DNA from: Intestinibacter sp964449895
Lineage (GTDB): Bacteria; Bacillota; Clostridia; Peptostreptococcales; Peptostreptococcaceae
DNA: 64,000 nucleotides
Assembly (NCBI GenBank): GCA_964449895.1
Contig: CAYVBY010000010.1
Span: forward strand, 7,504-71,503
Direction of reading: 5' to 3'
Shown here: in pieces, positions 26,861 to 35,795 of the stretch
Layout of the letters: every line of letters starts with the position of its first letter
Position numbering within the stretch: position 1 is the stretch's first letter
Program-made: the position numbers and the translations under genes
Notes under the pieces: generated by a model
Databases searched by the model: none
What the model was told of the DNA's origin: nothing
What the model saw: only the letters and a program-made list of their open reading frames with translations

Positions 26861-28030
26861 ATGGATACAAAAGTTTATAATAGGAAGTCAGATATTGACA
26901 CTTCAAAATTAAGAGCTTGGGTAGAAATTGATTTATCAAAATTTAAACATAATATAGAAGTTATAAAAAGATTATTATCTAATAATGCAGAGATAATTGC
27001 CGTTGTAAAATCTGAGGCTTATGGTCATGGAGCTTTAATAGTATCAAGATACTTAGAAACCATAGGTATTAAATATTTAGCTGTTGCATGTATAGAAGAA
27101 GCTATACAACTTAGAAAAGGAGGTATTAAATCAGAAATAATAATTCTTGGATGGACCCCTATATGCCAAAAACAAGAGCTAATCGAGTATGATTTATGTC
27201 AAACTATAATTAATAGTGAATATGCACAAGAGTTAAGTAATTTACCGGGTGATGTAAGAGGATATGTTAAAGTAGATACAGGAATGAATAGATTAGGAGA
27301 ATCTAGTGAAAACTTAGATGATATCAAAAGGATATATAGTTTAGATAACTTAAAAATAGAAGGTATGTTTTCTCACTTATCTAGAGCTGATAGCAATCTA
27401 AAAGAAGATATAATATTTACTAAAAAACAAATAAAAAGGTTTAATTATATAATAGATGAGTTAAAAAAATCAAACATAGATGTTGGAAAAACGCATATAC
27501 AAAATAGCTATGCAATTTTAGGATATAAAAAATTAAATTATGATATGGTAAGACCAGGTATAATTTTATATGGAGTGTCATCAAAAGCAGAAGATGATGT
27601 CTTATATAAGCTTCCAAATGAATTACAATTTAAAGCGCCATTATCTCTAAAATGTAAAGTTAGTATGGTTAAAAATATAAAGGCAGGAGAAGTTGTAGGA
27701 TATGGAAATAATTTTACTGCGACATCTGAAATAAAAGTAGCTACTATAACTATAGGCTATGCAGATGGTTTATCTAGATTGATTGCCAAAAAAGATATGA
27801 AAGTTTTAGTAAATGGAGAATTTGCTAGACAAATAGGGAATGTTTGTATGGATCAAATGATGATAGATGTAACAGGAATAGATGTAAAATCAGGAGACAT
27901 AGTTACTTTGATAGGAGAAGATAAAGATAAATACCTACCAGTAAATCAAATAAGTTTATTGAGTAATACAATAACAAATGAAACTTTATGTATTATAGGT
28001 GCTAGAGTAAAGAGAATTTATCATTTATAA
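26861..28030 (+). CDS. alr: Alanine racemase
   Basis: 389 residues, fold-type III PLP enzyme. The N-terminal TIM barrel starts RAWVEIDLSKFKHNI and carries the PLP lysine Lys50 in AVVKSEAYGHG (most alanine racemases read KADAYGHG). Substrate-pocket features follow: VDTGMNRLG, the MVRPGIILYG loop, the catalytic tyrosine region VGYGNNFTA with GYADG, and the CMDQ motif. It interconverts L- and D-alanine for peptidoglycan; serine racemases of the VanT type share these motifs, so a dual role cannot be excluded. AGGAGGATAAA precedes the ATG. Confidence 0.93.
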   Translation: MDTKVYNRKSDIDTSKLRAWVEIDLSKFKHNIEVIKRLLSNNAEIIAVVKSEAYGHGALIVSRYLETIGIKYLAVACIEEAIQLRKGGIKSEIIILGWTPICQKQELIEYDLCQTIINSEYAQELSNLPGDVRGYVKVDTGMNRLGESSENLDDIKRIYSLDNLKIEGMFSHLSRADSNLKEDIIFTKKQIKRFNYIIDELKKSNIDVGKTHIQNSYAILGYKKLNYDMVRPGIILYGVSSKAEDDVLYKLPNELQFKAPLSLKCKVSMVKNIKAGEVVGYGNNFTATSEIKVATITIGYADGLSRLIAKKDMKVLVNGEFARQIGNVCMDQMMIDVTGIDVKSGDIVTLIGEDKDKYLPVNQISLLSNTITNETLCIIGARVKRIYHL

Positions 28031-28126
28031 GAAATTTATAAATTCTATAAAATTTATAAAAATTTAATAATTTAGAGTATATAATAAATTATAATTATAT
28101 TAATTGAAACTTTAGGAGGAATATAT

Positions 28127-28807
28127 ATGGATTATAAGATAACAGGAAATATAGTTCAAAATTTAGAAATAAGTCTTGTAAAGGGTGAATCTGTATTTAC
28201 GCAATCAGGCGGAATGTTTTATCAAACAGAAGGTATAAGAATGAATACAAATACAAAAGGTGGTATTTTAAAGGGAATAGGAAGAGTATTTGCTGGTGAA
28301 TCTTTTTTTATGGCTACTTATACAGCTGATAGAAATTCAAAAATAGCATTTGCCTCAACAGTTCCAGGAAGTATAATACCAGTTAATGTAAGTAATAGCA
28401 ATTTTATTATACAAAAAGGTGCTTTTTTAGCAGCAGAATCTACAGTAGATTTAAAAACTACTTTTAATAAAAGATTAGGAACAGGATTTTTCGGTGGTGA
28501 AGGATTTATTCTTCAACAATTAAGAGGGCATGGAATGGCATTTTTAGAAATAGATGGAGATGCAATTGAATTAAACCTAGCACCTGGAGAAGTTATAAAA
28601 GTTGATACAGGAAATCTTGTAGGATTTGAAGAAAGTGTATCTTATGAAATAGAAACTATAAAAGGTTTTGGTAATATTTTATTTGGAGGAGAAGGATTAT
28701 TTCTTACAAAACTTACAGGTCCAGGTCAAGTAGTTCTTCAAACTATGAATATAAATGAATTTGCATCAAAAATAGGATCATATATAGTTACAAATTCGAA
28801 TGATTAA
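28127..28807 (+). CDS. AIM24 family protein
   Basis: 226 residues of glycine-rich beta structure with the AIM24/TIGR00266 features: VKGESVFTQSGGMFY, TNTKGGILKGIGRVFAGESFFMATYTA, TGFFGGEGFILQQLRGHGMAFL and a second GGEGLFLTKLTGPG. The fold is a tryptophan-RNA-binding-attenuator-like double repeat. Yeast AIM24 acts in the mitochondrial inner membrane; the bacterial role is unknown. TAGGAGGAA precedes the ATG. It is transcribed alone and ends at a terminator shared with the converging mntP. Confidence 0.87.
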   Translation: MDYKITGNIVQNLEISLVKGESVFTQSGGMFYQTEGIRMNTNTKGGILKGIGRVFAGESFFMATYTADRNSKIAFASTVPGSIIPVNVSNSNFIIQKGAFLAAESTVDLKTTFNKRLGTGFFGGEGFILQQLRGHGMAFLEIDGDAIELNLAPGEVIKVDTGNLVGFEESVSYEIETIKGFGNILFGGEGLFLTKLTGPGQVVLQTMNINEFASKIGSYIVTNSND

Positions 28808-28839
28808 TATTACATATATAGATAATTTGTAATATAAAA

Positions 28840-28884
28840 AATACCCTATAGAGAATATAAAAAATGTTTATCTCTATAGGGTAT
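28840..28884. terminator. Bidirectional terminator between aim24 and mntP
   Basis: Stem ATACCCTATAGAGA with exact complement TCTCTATAGGGTAT, flanked by A-rich and T-containing sides; it can serve both converging genes. Confidence 0.8.
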
Positions 28885-28891
28885 TATGTAT

Positions 28892-29503
28892 TTAGTAAAA
28901 AAATTTAGATAAGAAGTTAGTATGTTCATTTAGTATATTAAAACCAATAAATATAAGTATTACACCACCTACTATTTGAGCGTAATTTTTAAATAATGTA
29001 CCTAATTTTTTTCCAATTAATACACCTATAAAACAAACTATTAATGTAATTAAAAATATACTAAAACAAACTGGAAGTATAGAAATATTTAAAAAAGCAA
29101 AACTAACTCCTACAGCAAGGGCATCTATGCTAGTTGCTATAGATAAAATAAGTAATTCTTTATTATCTATAGTATTTAGATTTTGTATGTAGATATCTTT
29201 TTCGGAGTCACTTTTAAAAGAAGTATTTTTAGTTTCTATAGATTCAAAAATCATTTTTATACCTATAAATGACAGTAAAAATAGAGCTATCCAATGATCT
29301 ATAGATTTTATGTAATTTTCGAATCTAATACCTAAAAACCAACCTATAAATGGCATAAATCCTTGGAAAAAACCAAAAGCAAAGGCTATTTTAAATGATA
29401 ATTTGTAGTTGATATTTTTTAGTGTCATTCCTTTAGATATAGATATAGCAAAAGCATCCATAGAAAGTGCAAACCCAGTTAAAAGTATATTTAAAATGCT
29501 CAT
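28892..29503 (-). CDS. mntP: Manganese efflux pump MntP
   Basis: 203 residues with six membrane helices in two repeated halves. Each half has the acidic signature of MntP: SMDAFAISISKG near the N-terminus and SIDALAVGVSFA near residue 125. These aspartates bind Mn2+ in characterised homologues. It exports excess manganese. GAGGAGGA precedes the ATG on the minus strand. I see no yybP-ykoY manganese riboswitch in the short leader; instead an inverted repeat, TAACTA-N4-TAGTTA, lies there. Confidence 0.92.
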   Translation of the reverse strand: MSILNILLTGFALSMDAFAISISKGMTLKNINYKLSFKIAFAFGFFQGFMPFIGWFLGIRFENYIKSIDHWIALFLLSFIGIKMIFESIETKNTSFKSDSEKDIYIQNLNTIDNKELLILSIATSIDALAVGVSFAFLNISILPVCFSIFLITLIVCFIGVLIGKKLGTLFKNYAQIVGGVILIFIGFNILNEHTNFLSKFFY

Positions 29504-29833
29504 AAAAAATCCTCCTCATATTTAACTAACTATTTTTAGTTAAGAATCCTTATATTATAGTTTCTCAATTAATAAAAAAATATTCACAGAATAATTTCTA
29601 TATAAATAATATATAAATATGAAAAATTCAGTTTAGATATTCTTAAGATTAAATTGAAAGATGCAATATGAAAATAAATTAAAAAATATTTAAAGAGATA
29701 TTAATTTATATTAAAAGATTTTTAAAATATAAGAATTTTTTGTCAATTGTGATATAATTTCTGTATATATATTCGGGAAAGTTAACCTTAAAGGTTTTAA
29801 AAATAAAAATTTTTATAAAAATTAGGAGAAATT
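29504..29833. other. 330-bp divergent region between mntP and cls
   Basis: It carries the mntP leader on the minus strand, with a TATAAT-like -10 (complement at 29552-29558), and the cls leader on the + strand. No gene or known RNA element recognised. Confidence 0.5.
29527..29542. promoter_or_regulatory. Inverted repeat in the mntP leader
   Basis: TAACTATTTTTAGTTA is a perfect 6-bp dyad between the putative -10 and the ribosome site of mntP. It could be an operator; the regulator is unknown. Confidence 0.35.
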
Positions 29834-31363
29834 ATGAATGTTTTATTGAAAAAATCTGTACAAAGAATGTTATTTTGTGTAATTTCTTTTTTTATTCAAG
29901 TAGTAGTTATGGCAGTTTTTATATTTCAATATAGAAATAATTTTTTTGACTTTTATTTGGGATCTCTTATACTTAGTGTAGCTATTGTTTTTACTATAAT
30001 AAATGGAAAAAGTAATCCAAGTTACAAAATAGCCTGGCTTATTCCAGTGTTAATTTTTCCAATATTTGGGGTTATTTTTTATCTCTTATATGGGGGGAAT
30101 AAACTTAGTAATAGAGAAAAATTAAAAATGAAAATGCAACACATAAAAATGATAGATTCTCTAAAACAAGATGTTCAAATACTTAGGGATTTAAAACAAG
30201 AAAATATATATGCAAAAAATCAAAGTAAATATATACTAGATTATGCAAAATGTCCAGTTTATAAAAATACACAGACTACTTATTTTAAAAATGGAGAAGA
30301 AAAATTTGAATCACTAATTGAAGAACTTAAAAAGGCAAAAAAATTTATATTTTTAGAGTATTTTATAATACAAGAAGGAAAAATGTTTAACTCTATATTA
30401 AAAATTCTAGAAGAAAAAGTAAGTAAAGGTGTAGATGTTAGAATTATTTATGATGATGTAGGTTGTTTAGTTAAACTTCCACATAATTATCATAAAAAAC
30501 TAGAAAAAAAAGGAATAAAATGTAGAGTTTTTAATCCAGTAAAAATGGTTTATACGAGAAGATTAAACAATAGAGATCATAGAAAGATAGTTGTAATAGA
30601 TGGAAATGTTGGATTTATGGGTGGAATAAATTTGGCAGATGAGTATATAAATGAATATGAAAAATATGGATATTGGAAAGATGCAGCTATAATGTTAAAG
30701 GGAGAAGCTGTATGGAATTTGACAATGATGTTTTTATCTATGTGGGATTATATAGATAATAAAGAAGAAGATTTTACAAAGTATAAACCTAAAATAGAAG
30801 AAAAATATGAATCAAAAGGTTATGTTCAACCCTTTGATGATAGTCCACTTATAAATGAACCAATCGGTGAAACTGTTTATTTAAATTTAATAAATAAGGC
30901 AAAAAAATATATTTATATAAATACTCCATATCTTATAATCGATAATGAAATGGCAACAGCTTTAAAAATAGCCTCTAAATCTGGAGTTAATATAAAAATA
31001 GTAACTCCTTTTATACCAGATAAAAAATTTGTACATGAAGTTACAAAGTCTTATTATGAATCTTTTATAAAGGATAATATAGAAATTTATGAATTTACAC
31101 CTGGATTTATGCATGCTAAGACATTTGTTGTAGATGACGAATATGCAGTAGTTGGAAGTATAAATTTAGATTTTAGAAGTTTATATCTACACTATGAATG
31201 TGGAGTATGGATGTATAATACAGATACTATTTTAGATATAAAAAATGATTACTTAAAAACTTTAGAAAATTGTCATAGAGTTACTTTAGAAGAATGTGAA
31301 AATACAAATAGTTTTAAAAAATTTATAAGAATTGTAATGAGAATGTTTGCTCCTTTATTGTAA
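29834..31363 (+). CDS. cls: Cardiolipin synthase
   Basis: 509 residues. Two N-terminal membrane helices (about 10-60) precede two phospholipase D domains. The catalytic HKD motifs are HRKIVVIDGNVGFMGG (about residues 252-267) and HAKTFVVDDEYAVVGS (about 428-443). It joins two phosphatidylglycerol molecules to form cardiolipin at the membrane. TTAGGAGAAA precedes the ATG. Length and motif spacing match bacterial Cls. It ends at its own terminator. Confidence 0.95.
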   Translation: MNVLLKKSVQRMLFCVISFFIQVVVMAVFIFQYRNNFFDFYLGSLILSVAIVFTIINGKSNPSYKIAWLIPVLIFPIFGVIFYLLYGGNKLSNREKLKMKMQHIKMIDSLKQDVQILRDLKQENIYAKNQSKYILDYAKCPVYKNTQTTYFKNGEEKFESLIEELKKAKKFIFLEYFIIQEGKMFNSILKILEEKVSKGVDVRIIYDDVGCLVKLPHNYHKKLEKKGIKCRVFNPVKMVYTRRLNNRDHRKIVVIDGNVGFMGGINLADEYINEYEKYGYWKDAAIMLKGEAVWNLTMMFLSMWDYIDNKEEDFTKYKPKIEEKYESKGYVQPFDDSPLINEPIGETVYLNLINKAKKYIYINTPYLIIDNEMATALKIASKSGVNIKIVTPFIPDKKFVHEVTKSYYESFIKDNIEIYEFTPGFMHAKTFVVDDEYAVVGSINLDFRSLYLHYECGVWMYNTDTILDIKNDYLKTLENCHRVTLEECENTNSFKKFIRIVMRMFAPLL

Positions 31364-31370
31364 GTTAATA

Positions 31371-31406
31371 AAAGTCTAGCAGATTTTAAAATTTGCTAGA
31401 CTTTAT
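31371..31406 (+). terminator. Terminator after cls
   Basis: Perfect stem AAAGTCTAGCAGATTTT with its near complement, ending CTTTAT; short T-tail. Confidence 0.75.
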
Positions 31407-31444
31407 ACATTGCTGATAAAATATAATTAAAAAAGGAGGAAAAA

Positions 31445-32206
31445 ATGATATTAGACAAATTAAAAGAGTATATAGATTTAATAGTTGGAATTTTTTTTAT
31501 GATTTATTTTTTTATAGTCAATATATATTCTCTACTTAGATTTAAATATATATTTTTAATTTTGGGATTTAGCTTAATTTTATATCATTTTATAAAAAGA
31601 TTTATAATAAAAAAATCTTTATTTTATAAAATAACAAAAAAAGTAGTTTCTTTGTTTTTAGTAGTATTTTTTATAGTACAAGGATTTATGATTTTTTATC
31701 CTAAGTCAGACTTAAAAAATGGATGTGATTATATAATAGTACTTGGGGCATTAGTAAATAAAAATAAAATAAGTACAAGTTTAAAAAATAGATTAGATAC
31801 TTGTGTACAATATTTAAAAAAGAGTGAAGATGATTGTTATATAGTAGTTTCTGGAGGACAAGGAAGAGGCGAATATGTGACAGAAGCTTTTGCTATGAAA
31901 GAATATTTAATATCTAAAGGCATTGATGAGAGAAAAATTCTAATGGAGGATAAATCAACAACTACAAGGGAGAATTTTTTATTTTCTAAAAAATTAATAG
32001 AAAATAATAGTAAAGATAAAATAGAAAATCTCAATATAAAAGTTGTAACTACAGATTTTCATACACTTAGAAGTAAGCTCATTTCTTACAAGGCTGGATA
32101 TAAAAATGTGAATTTTTATACTGCAAAGTCAAATTATCATCTGTATATTTTAAACTATACTAGAGAATTTTTTGCACTTATATGTAATATAGTATTTGAT
32201 TATTAG
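31445..32206 (+). CDS. YdcF/SanA family membrane protein (DUF218)
   Basis: 253 residues with three N-terminal membrane helices (about 10-85), then a DUF218 domain. That domain shows DYIIVLGALV, NRLDTCVQYL, VVSGGQGRGEYVTEAFAMKEYL and EDKSTTTRENF, the conserved acidic and Ser/Thr residues of the ElyC/SanA/YdcF group. Family members affect envelope polysaccharide or peptidoglycan precursors, by an unclear mechanism. AAAGGAGGAAAAA precedes the ATG. The next gene starts 11 bases after its stop, so the two are co-transcribed. Confidence 0.85.
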   Translation: MILDKLKEYIDLIVGIFFMIYFFIVNIYSLLRFKYIFLILGFSLILYHFIKRFIIKKSLFYKITKKVVSLFLVVFFIVQGFMIFYPKSDLKNGCDYIIVLGALVNKNKISTSLKNRLDTCVQYLKKSEDDCYIVVSGGQGRGEYVTEAFAMKEYLISKGIDERKILMEDKSTTTRENFLFSKKLIENNSKDKIENLNIKVVTTDFHTLRSKLISYKAGYKNVNFYTAKSNYHLYILNYTREFFALICNIVFDY

Positions 32207-32216
32207 GGAGATTATT

Positions 32217-33362
32217 ATGATAAATAAATTTAACTTAGATGAATTAAAAAGTAATATAGACGGAATAAAATCTATTGTTGCAAAGCCAAAGAGTTATAAG
32301 GATATAAAAATAAAAACTTTAGATAAGTATATTGAAATATCTGAAGAAAAGACAATCAATGTATCTATAGATGCAAGGGTAGGAATTGATGAAGATGGTA
32401 AAGAAATTATTATAGATTCTAAAAATATAGATCAAATAATATCAGGAATTGCTACAACTATATTAAAATACTCTAGTTCAGATATGGCACTTCCTAAAAA
32501 TATAATTATTTCTTCTAAAGAAGATTTGTTAGATAAATTTGAATATATGAATTTAGAAGAAGAATATAAGTATATTGATTTGAGTGGAGTTGATATAAAA
32601 AGTCCTGTTTATAGTATGGACAAACTGGTAATAAATGAAAATATCAAAAAAAGTATAGATAGAATTTTATCTGTCAGCAAAAATAAAGATAAAATAATAA
32701 AAAAATTTAATATCCAAAATTCATTGAGAGGAGACAGTGCAATATTATGTAATTTCTATGGTGCTAGCGGTACTGGAAAAAATTGTGTAATACATGCTAT
32801 TGCTAAGGAATTAAATAAATCCGTAATTACAGTAAATTATAATATATTAGAGGCAATACCTATAGAAGATATACCAAAAACTATAAAAGCTATATTTGAT
32901 ATAGCAAATAAAAAAAATGCCATCATTATTATAGAAGAAAGTGATAGATTGATAAAAGAAAGCGATACAGATTTAAACAATTATGATAATAAAATAGTAA
33001 ATATAATAAAAAGTTTAATTAAGATTGAAACTAAAAAATTTAACTCTTTAGTATTTTTTACTTCTACATATAATGAAAAAATAGATGAATCCTTTAGAAG
33101 AAGATTTTTTATAAATGTTGAGTTTAAGCTTCCAGATGAAATTGAACGTGAAAAATTATGGGATTTAGCTTTAAAAAACAATGTAAATTTATCTCCATTA
33201 ATAGATTGCAAAACTTTAGCTCAAAAATATCAAAATATAAGTAGATCAGATATAAAAGATATAATATTTATAGCAGCTTCTATTTCTTTAGAAAATAATA
33301 GAGATGTCTTATATGAAGTAGATTTTGATATTGCATATAACCAAATATCAGGAAATTTTTAA
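32217..33362 (+). CDS. AAA+ ATPase
   Basis: 381 residues from ATG at 32217, with GGGAG at the right distance; an earlier in-frame start overlaps the YdcF gene. The first 150 residues match no domain I know. The ATPase follows: Walker A GASGTGKN near residue 182, Walker B AIIIIEESD near 240, sensor 1 in VFFTSTYNE, and an arginine finger SFRRRF with a C-terminal lid. It resembles SpoVK/CbxX and ARC-type remodelers. Walker B reads EESD rather than DEAD/DEID. Pairing with YdcF suggests an envelope-linked role, which is only inference. Confidence 0.75.
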   Translation: MINKFNLDELKSNIDGIKSIVAKPKSYKDIKIKTLDKYIEISEEKTINVSIDARVGIDEDGKEIIIDSKNIDQIISGIATTILKYSSSDMALPKNIIISSKEDLLDKFEYMNLEEEYKYIDLSGVDIKSPVYSMDKLVINENIKKSIDRILSVSKNKDKIIKKFNIQNSLRGDSAILCNFYGASGTGKNCVIHAIAKELNKSVITVNYNILEAIPIEDIPKTIKAIFDIANKKNAIIIIEESDRLIKESDTDLNNYDNKIVNIIKSLIKIETKKFNSLVFFTSTYNEKIDESFRRRFFINVEFKLPDEIEREKLWDLALKNNVNLSPLIDCKTLAQKYQNISRSDIKDIIFIAASISLENNRDVLYEVDFDIAYNQISGNF

Positions 33363-33367
33363 TTTAT

Positions 33368-33408
33368 GGGCTATCGCAAAATAAAATCTGCGATGGCCTT
33401 TAATTTTT
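33368..33408 (+). terminator. Terminator after the AAA+ gene
   Basis: Stem GGGCTATCGCA/TGCGATGGCCT (with a G-T pair) and a T-rich tail. Its 5' arm shares the 15-mer TATCGCAAAATAAAA with 44078-44092. Confidence 0.75.
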
Positions 33409-33415
33409 ATCTAAA

Positions 33416-33445
33416 AAAAGATGAACTTTGAAAAGCTCATCTTTT
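33416..33445 (-). terminator. Terminator of the zinc-ribbon gene
   Basis: AAAAGATGA...TCATCTTTT stem with T-run on the minus strand, ten bases after the stop codon of the minus-strand gene. Confidence 0.65.
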
Positions 33446-33455
33446 GAGATATTAT

Positions 33456-33836
33456 TTAAATATTTACACTTAATCTTAATCTATCTTCATCTATAAATAA
33501 ATTGTCTTCAACTAAATAAAAAATATTATTTCTCAGGAAAAATGCATCTTTGTTTGAAATTTCAAAAGAATATTTTTTATTTACTAAAATAATATCGTTT
33601 ACATTTACAGTAATAGTATTATTTTTACAGATTATGTTTATATCTAAAACATCTATAAGTTTAATTTGTAAATTTTTTAGATATACATCAATTGATTTTA
33701 AGATAGAATCAAATAAACATTGCTTTAAAGCTATTTCTTTGCCGTTACCACAGTTTTGACAATAGGTATAACTTGATGATGTTTCTGATATTATAGATAT
33801 GTTTTTCTCTCCACAAATACTACAAAATTCTGTCAT
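33456..33836 (-). CDS. Small zinc-ribbon protein
   Basis: 126 residues. The N-terminus has two cysteine pairs, CSICGEK and CQNCGNG, 19 residues apart, which should form a zinc ribbon. The rest is a mixed alpha/beta domain with NNTITVNVNDIILVNKK, not matched to any family I know. GAGGGGGAA precedes the ATG on the minus strand. It lies convergent with the AAA+ gene and divergent from mscS. It may bind nucleic acid or protein; function unknown. Confidence 0.65.
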   Translation of the reverse strand: MTEFCSICGEKNISIISETSSSYTYCQNCGNGKEIALKQCLFDSILKSIDVYLKNLQIKLIDVLDINIICKNNTITVNVNDIILVNKKYSFEISNKDAFFLRNNIFYLVEDNLFIDEDRLRLSVNI

Positions 33837-34019
33837 ATAAATTCCCCCTCGTTACACATATATTTAAAATGTGACTTTGCTTAAATGATAATCCAAAAAA
33901 ATTAAAAAATCAAAATGTAAATAATGGCAAAAAACATATTTAAAAAATTTCCAAGATATAATCTAAATATGTTATTATATATGAGACAAAAATTTAGTAT
34001 AAATATTGAGGAGGAAATT

Positions 34020-34883
34020 ATGGAAGAAATTGCAAATGTTAATTTTGAAAATATGTCTGTATCTAGTGTTATGAGGAGTTTATCAAATTGGGCCTTAAAC
34101 GATGGAGTAAGTGCAGCTATAAAACTTATAGTAGGTGCAATAGTTATTACTATTGGTTTTAAAATAATAAATCAAGTATCAAATAAATTTTTAAAATTTG
34201 CACAACTTAAAGGTGTAGATGTTACAATAATTAAATTTTTAAAATCTTTAATAAACATATCTTTAAAATGTTTACTTCTTTTAGTTGTAATTGGAGGATA
34301 TTGGGGCATTGATCTTACAGGGTTTGCTGCAATATTAGCTTCAGCTGGGGTTGCTATAGGTTTAGCTTTACAGGGAAGCTTATCTAATTTTGCAGGTGGA
34401 TTTATAATACTTTTTTTAAGACCTTTTAAAGTTGGAGATTATATTCAAGCTTCAGGATTTGAAGGAACTGTAGAACAAATAGGTGTTTTTTATACTAATT
34501 TAGCTACAGTAGATAATAAAATTGTTATGATACCAAATGGGACTCTTTCAAATGGAAGTTTAATTAATTTTACTGCAAAGGAAACTAGAAGGGTTGATTT
34601 TGTATTTTCAGTTGGATATGAAACTGAAATTTTAAAAGTTAGGAGAGTTTTAAAAGAAATAATAGATGCTCATCCACTAATTTTAAATCATCCAGAACCA
34701 TTTATAGGACTTGTTGAACACAATGCAAGTTCTTTAGATTTTGCAGTTAGAGTGTGGACTAAAACTTCTGATTATTGGACAGTTTATTTTGATTTGTTAG
34801 AAACTGTAAAAACAAAATTTGATGAGGAAAATATTTCTATACCATATCCACAGATGGATTTACATTTTATAAATAAAAAATAA
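34020..34883 (+). CDS. mscS: Small-conductance mechanosensitive channel MscS
   Basis: I use ATG at 34020, directly behind GAGGAGGAAA; a longer frame from 33924 has no ribosome site. The 287 residues match the length of E. coli MscS. Three membrane helices lie at about 25-125, the pore helix TM3 reading AILASAGVAIGLALQGSLSNFAGG. The beta domain (FLRPFKVGDYI, VDNKIVMIPNG) and alpha/beta cage domain end with the portal region SIPYPQMDLHF. It releases small solutes when membrane tension rises after osmotic down-shock. Confidence 0.93.
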   Translation: MEEIANVNFENMSVSSVMRSLSNWALNDGVSAAIKLIVGAIVITIGFKIINQVSNKFLKFAQLKGVDVTIIKFLKSLINISLKCLLLLVVIGGYWGIDLTGFAAILASAGVAIGLALQGSLSNFAGGFIILFLRPFKVGDYIQASGFEGTVEQIGVFYTNLATVDNKIVMIPNGTLSNGSLINFTAKETRRVDFVFSVGYETEILKVRRVLKEIIDAHPLILNHPEPFIGLVEHNASSLDFAVRVWTKTSDYWTVYFDLLETVKTKFDEENISIPYPQMDLHFINKK

Positions 34884-35014
34884 TTGTAAGAAAATTGAAA
34901 TAAATTACTTAGAAAAATCATGTATAATCATATTACAAAAGGATAATAATTATAAATAATTAAAAAAATATTGTATTTTAAATATTTTCTTATTGTAAAC
35001 GAAGGAGGCTGCCT

Positions 35015-35680
35015 ATGCAATGTATACAAGATTTACTAAATTTAGTACAAGATTACTGGTTTCTTTCGATATGCGTGGGATTTTTAAGTGTATTTGTGGA
35101 AAGTTTCATACCTATGTTGCCGCTTGTTGCAATTGTAACAGCTAATGCAGCTTTATTTGGGATGCTAAATGGACTTTTGATATCATGGTTTGGTTCAGTA
35201 ATTGGAACCATATGTTTATTTTTATTGATTTTAAAAATAAGTGAACATAGCAAACTATTAAAAAAAGTAAAAAGCGAAAAAGTAAAAAATGCTATATTAT
35301 GGATAGATCAAAAGGGATTTAAATTATTATTTATAGCCTATGCATGTCCATTTCTGCCAGCATGTGTGATAACTATAGCATCTGGATTAAGTAAAAGGAA
35401 TATAGCTACATTTATTTCAGCTGTGGTATCTGGAAAATTTATAATGTTTTTAGTTGTAAGTTATATAGGTCAAGATATTTATGGATTTATAACAAATCCT
35501 ATAAAAATAATAATATTTTGCTTAATAACATTTTTAGCTTGGAAGCTTGGTAATAAACTAAATAGAGATTTAGATTATATAAAAAACAATAGGCATTTAT
35601 CATCTGAAAATAAGTCTATAAGCCAAAATGAAAATGTTGAATTATGTGCTAAATACATAAAATTAAATAAAAAACTTTAA
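35015..35680 (+). CDS. VTT-domain (DedA/TVP38-like) membrane protein
   Basis: 221 residues with about five membrane helices. The VTT (SNARE-associated) signature appears as FVESFIPMLPLVAIVTANAALFG and, in the second half, ACPFLPACVITIASGLSKRN. Members act as lipid or phosphate-carrier transporters at the membrane; recent work ties relatives to undecaprenyl phosphate flipping, but assignment here would be inference. The hydrophilic C-terminal 40 residues are extra. AAGGAGG precedes the ATG. A terminator follows. Confidence 0.82.
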   Translation: MQCIQDLLNLVQDYWFLSICVGFLSVFVESFIPMLPLVAIVTANAALFGMLNGLLISWFGSVIGTICLFLLILKISEHSKLLKKVKSEKVKNAILWIDQKGFKLLFIAYACPFLPACVITIASGLSKRNIATFISAVVSGKFIMFLVVSYIGQDIYGFITNPIKIIIFCLITFLAWKLGNKLNRDLDYIKNNRHLSSENKSISQNENVELCAKYIKLNKKL

Positions 35681-35686
35681 AATATA

Positions 35687-35721
35687 AATAGTGTACATCT
35701 TTTGTACACTATTTTTTTATA
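35687..35721 (+). terminator. Terminator after the VTT gene
   Basis: Stem AATAGTGTACA/TGTACACTATT with a short loop and seven T after it. Confidence 0.85.
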
Positions 35722-35795
35722 CATAAATTATATTTGGGGTTTTAAATATAATTCAAAGAAATCTACATATTTCTTTAAAGTAAAGATTTATTAGT

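Noticed and set aside
33924..34019. Longer start for mscS
   Set aside because: The ATG at 33924 has no ribosome site, while ATG at 34020 follows GAGGAGG and gives the normal MscS length.
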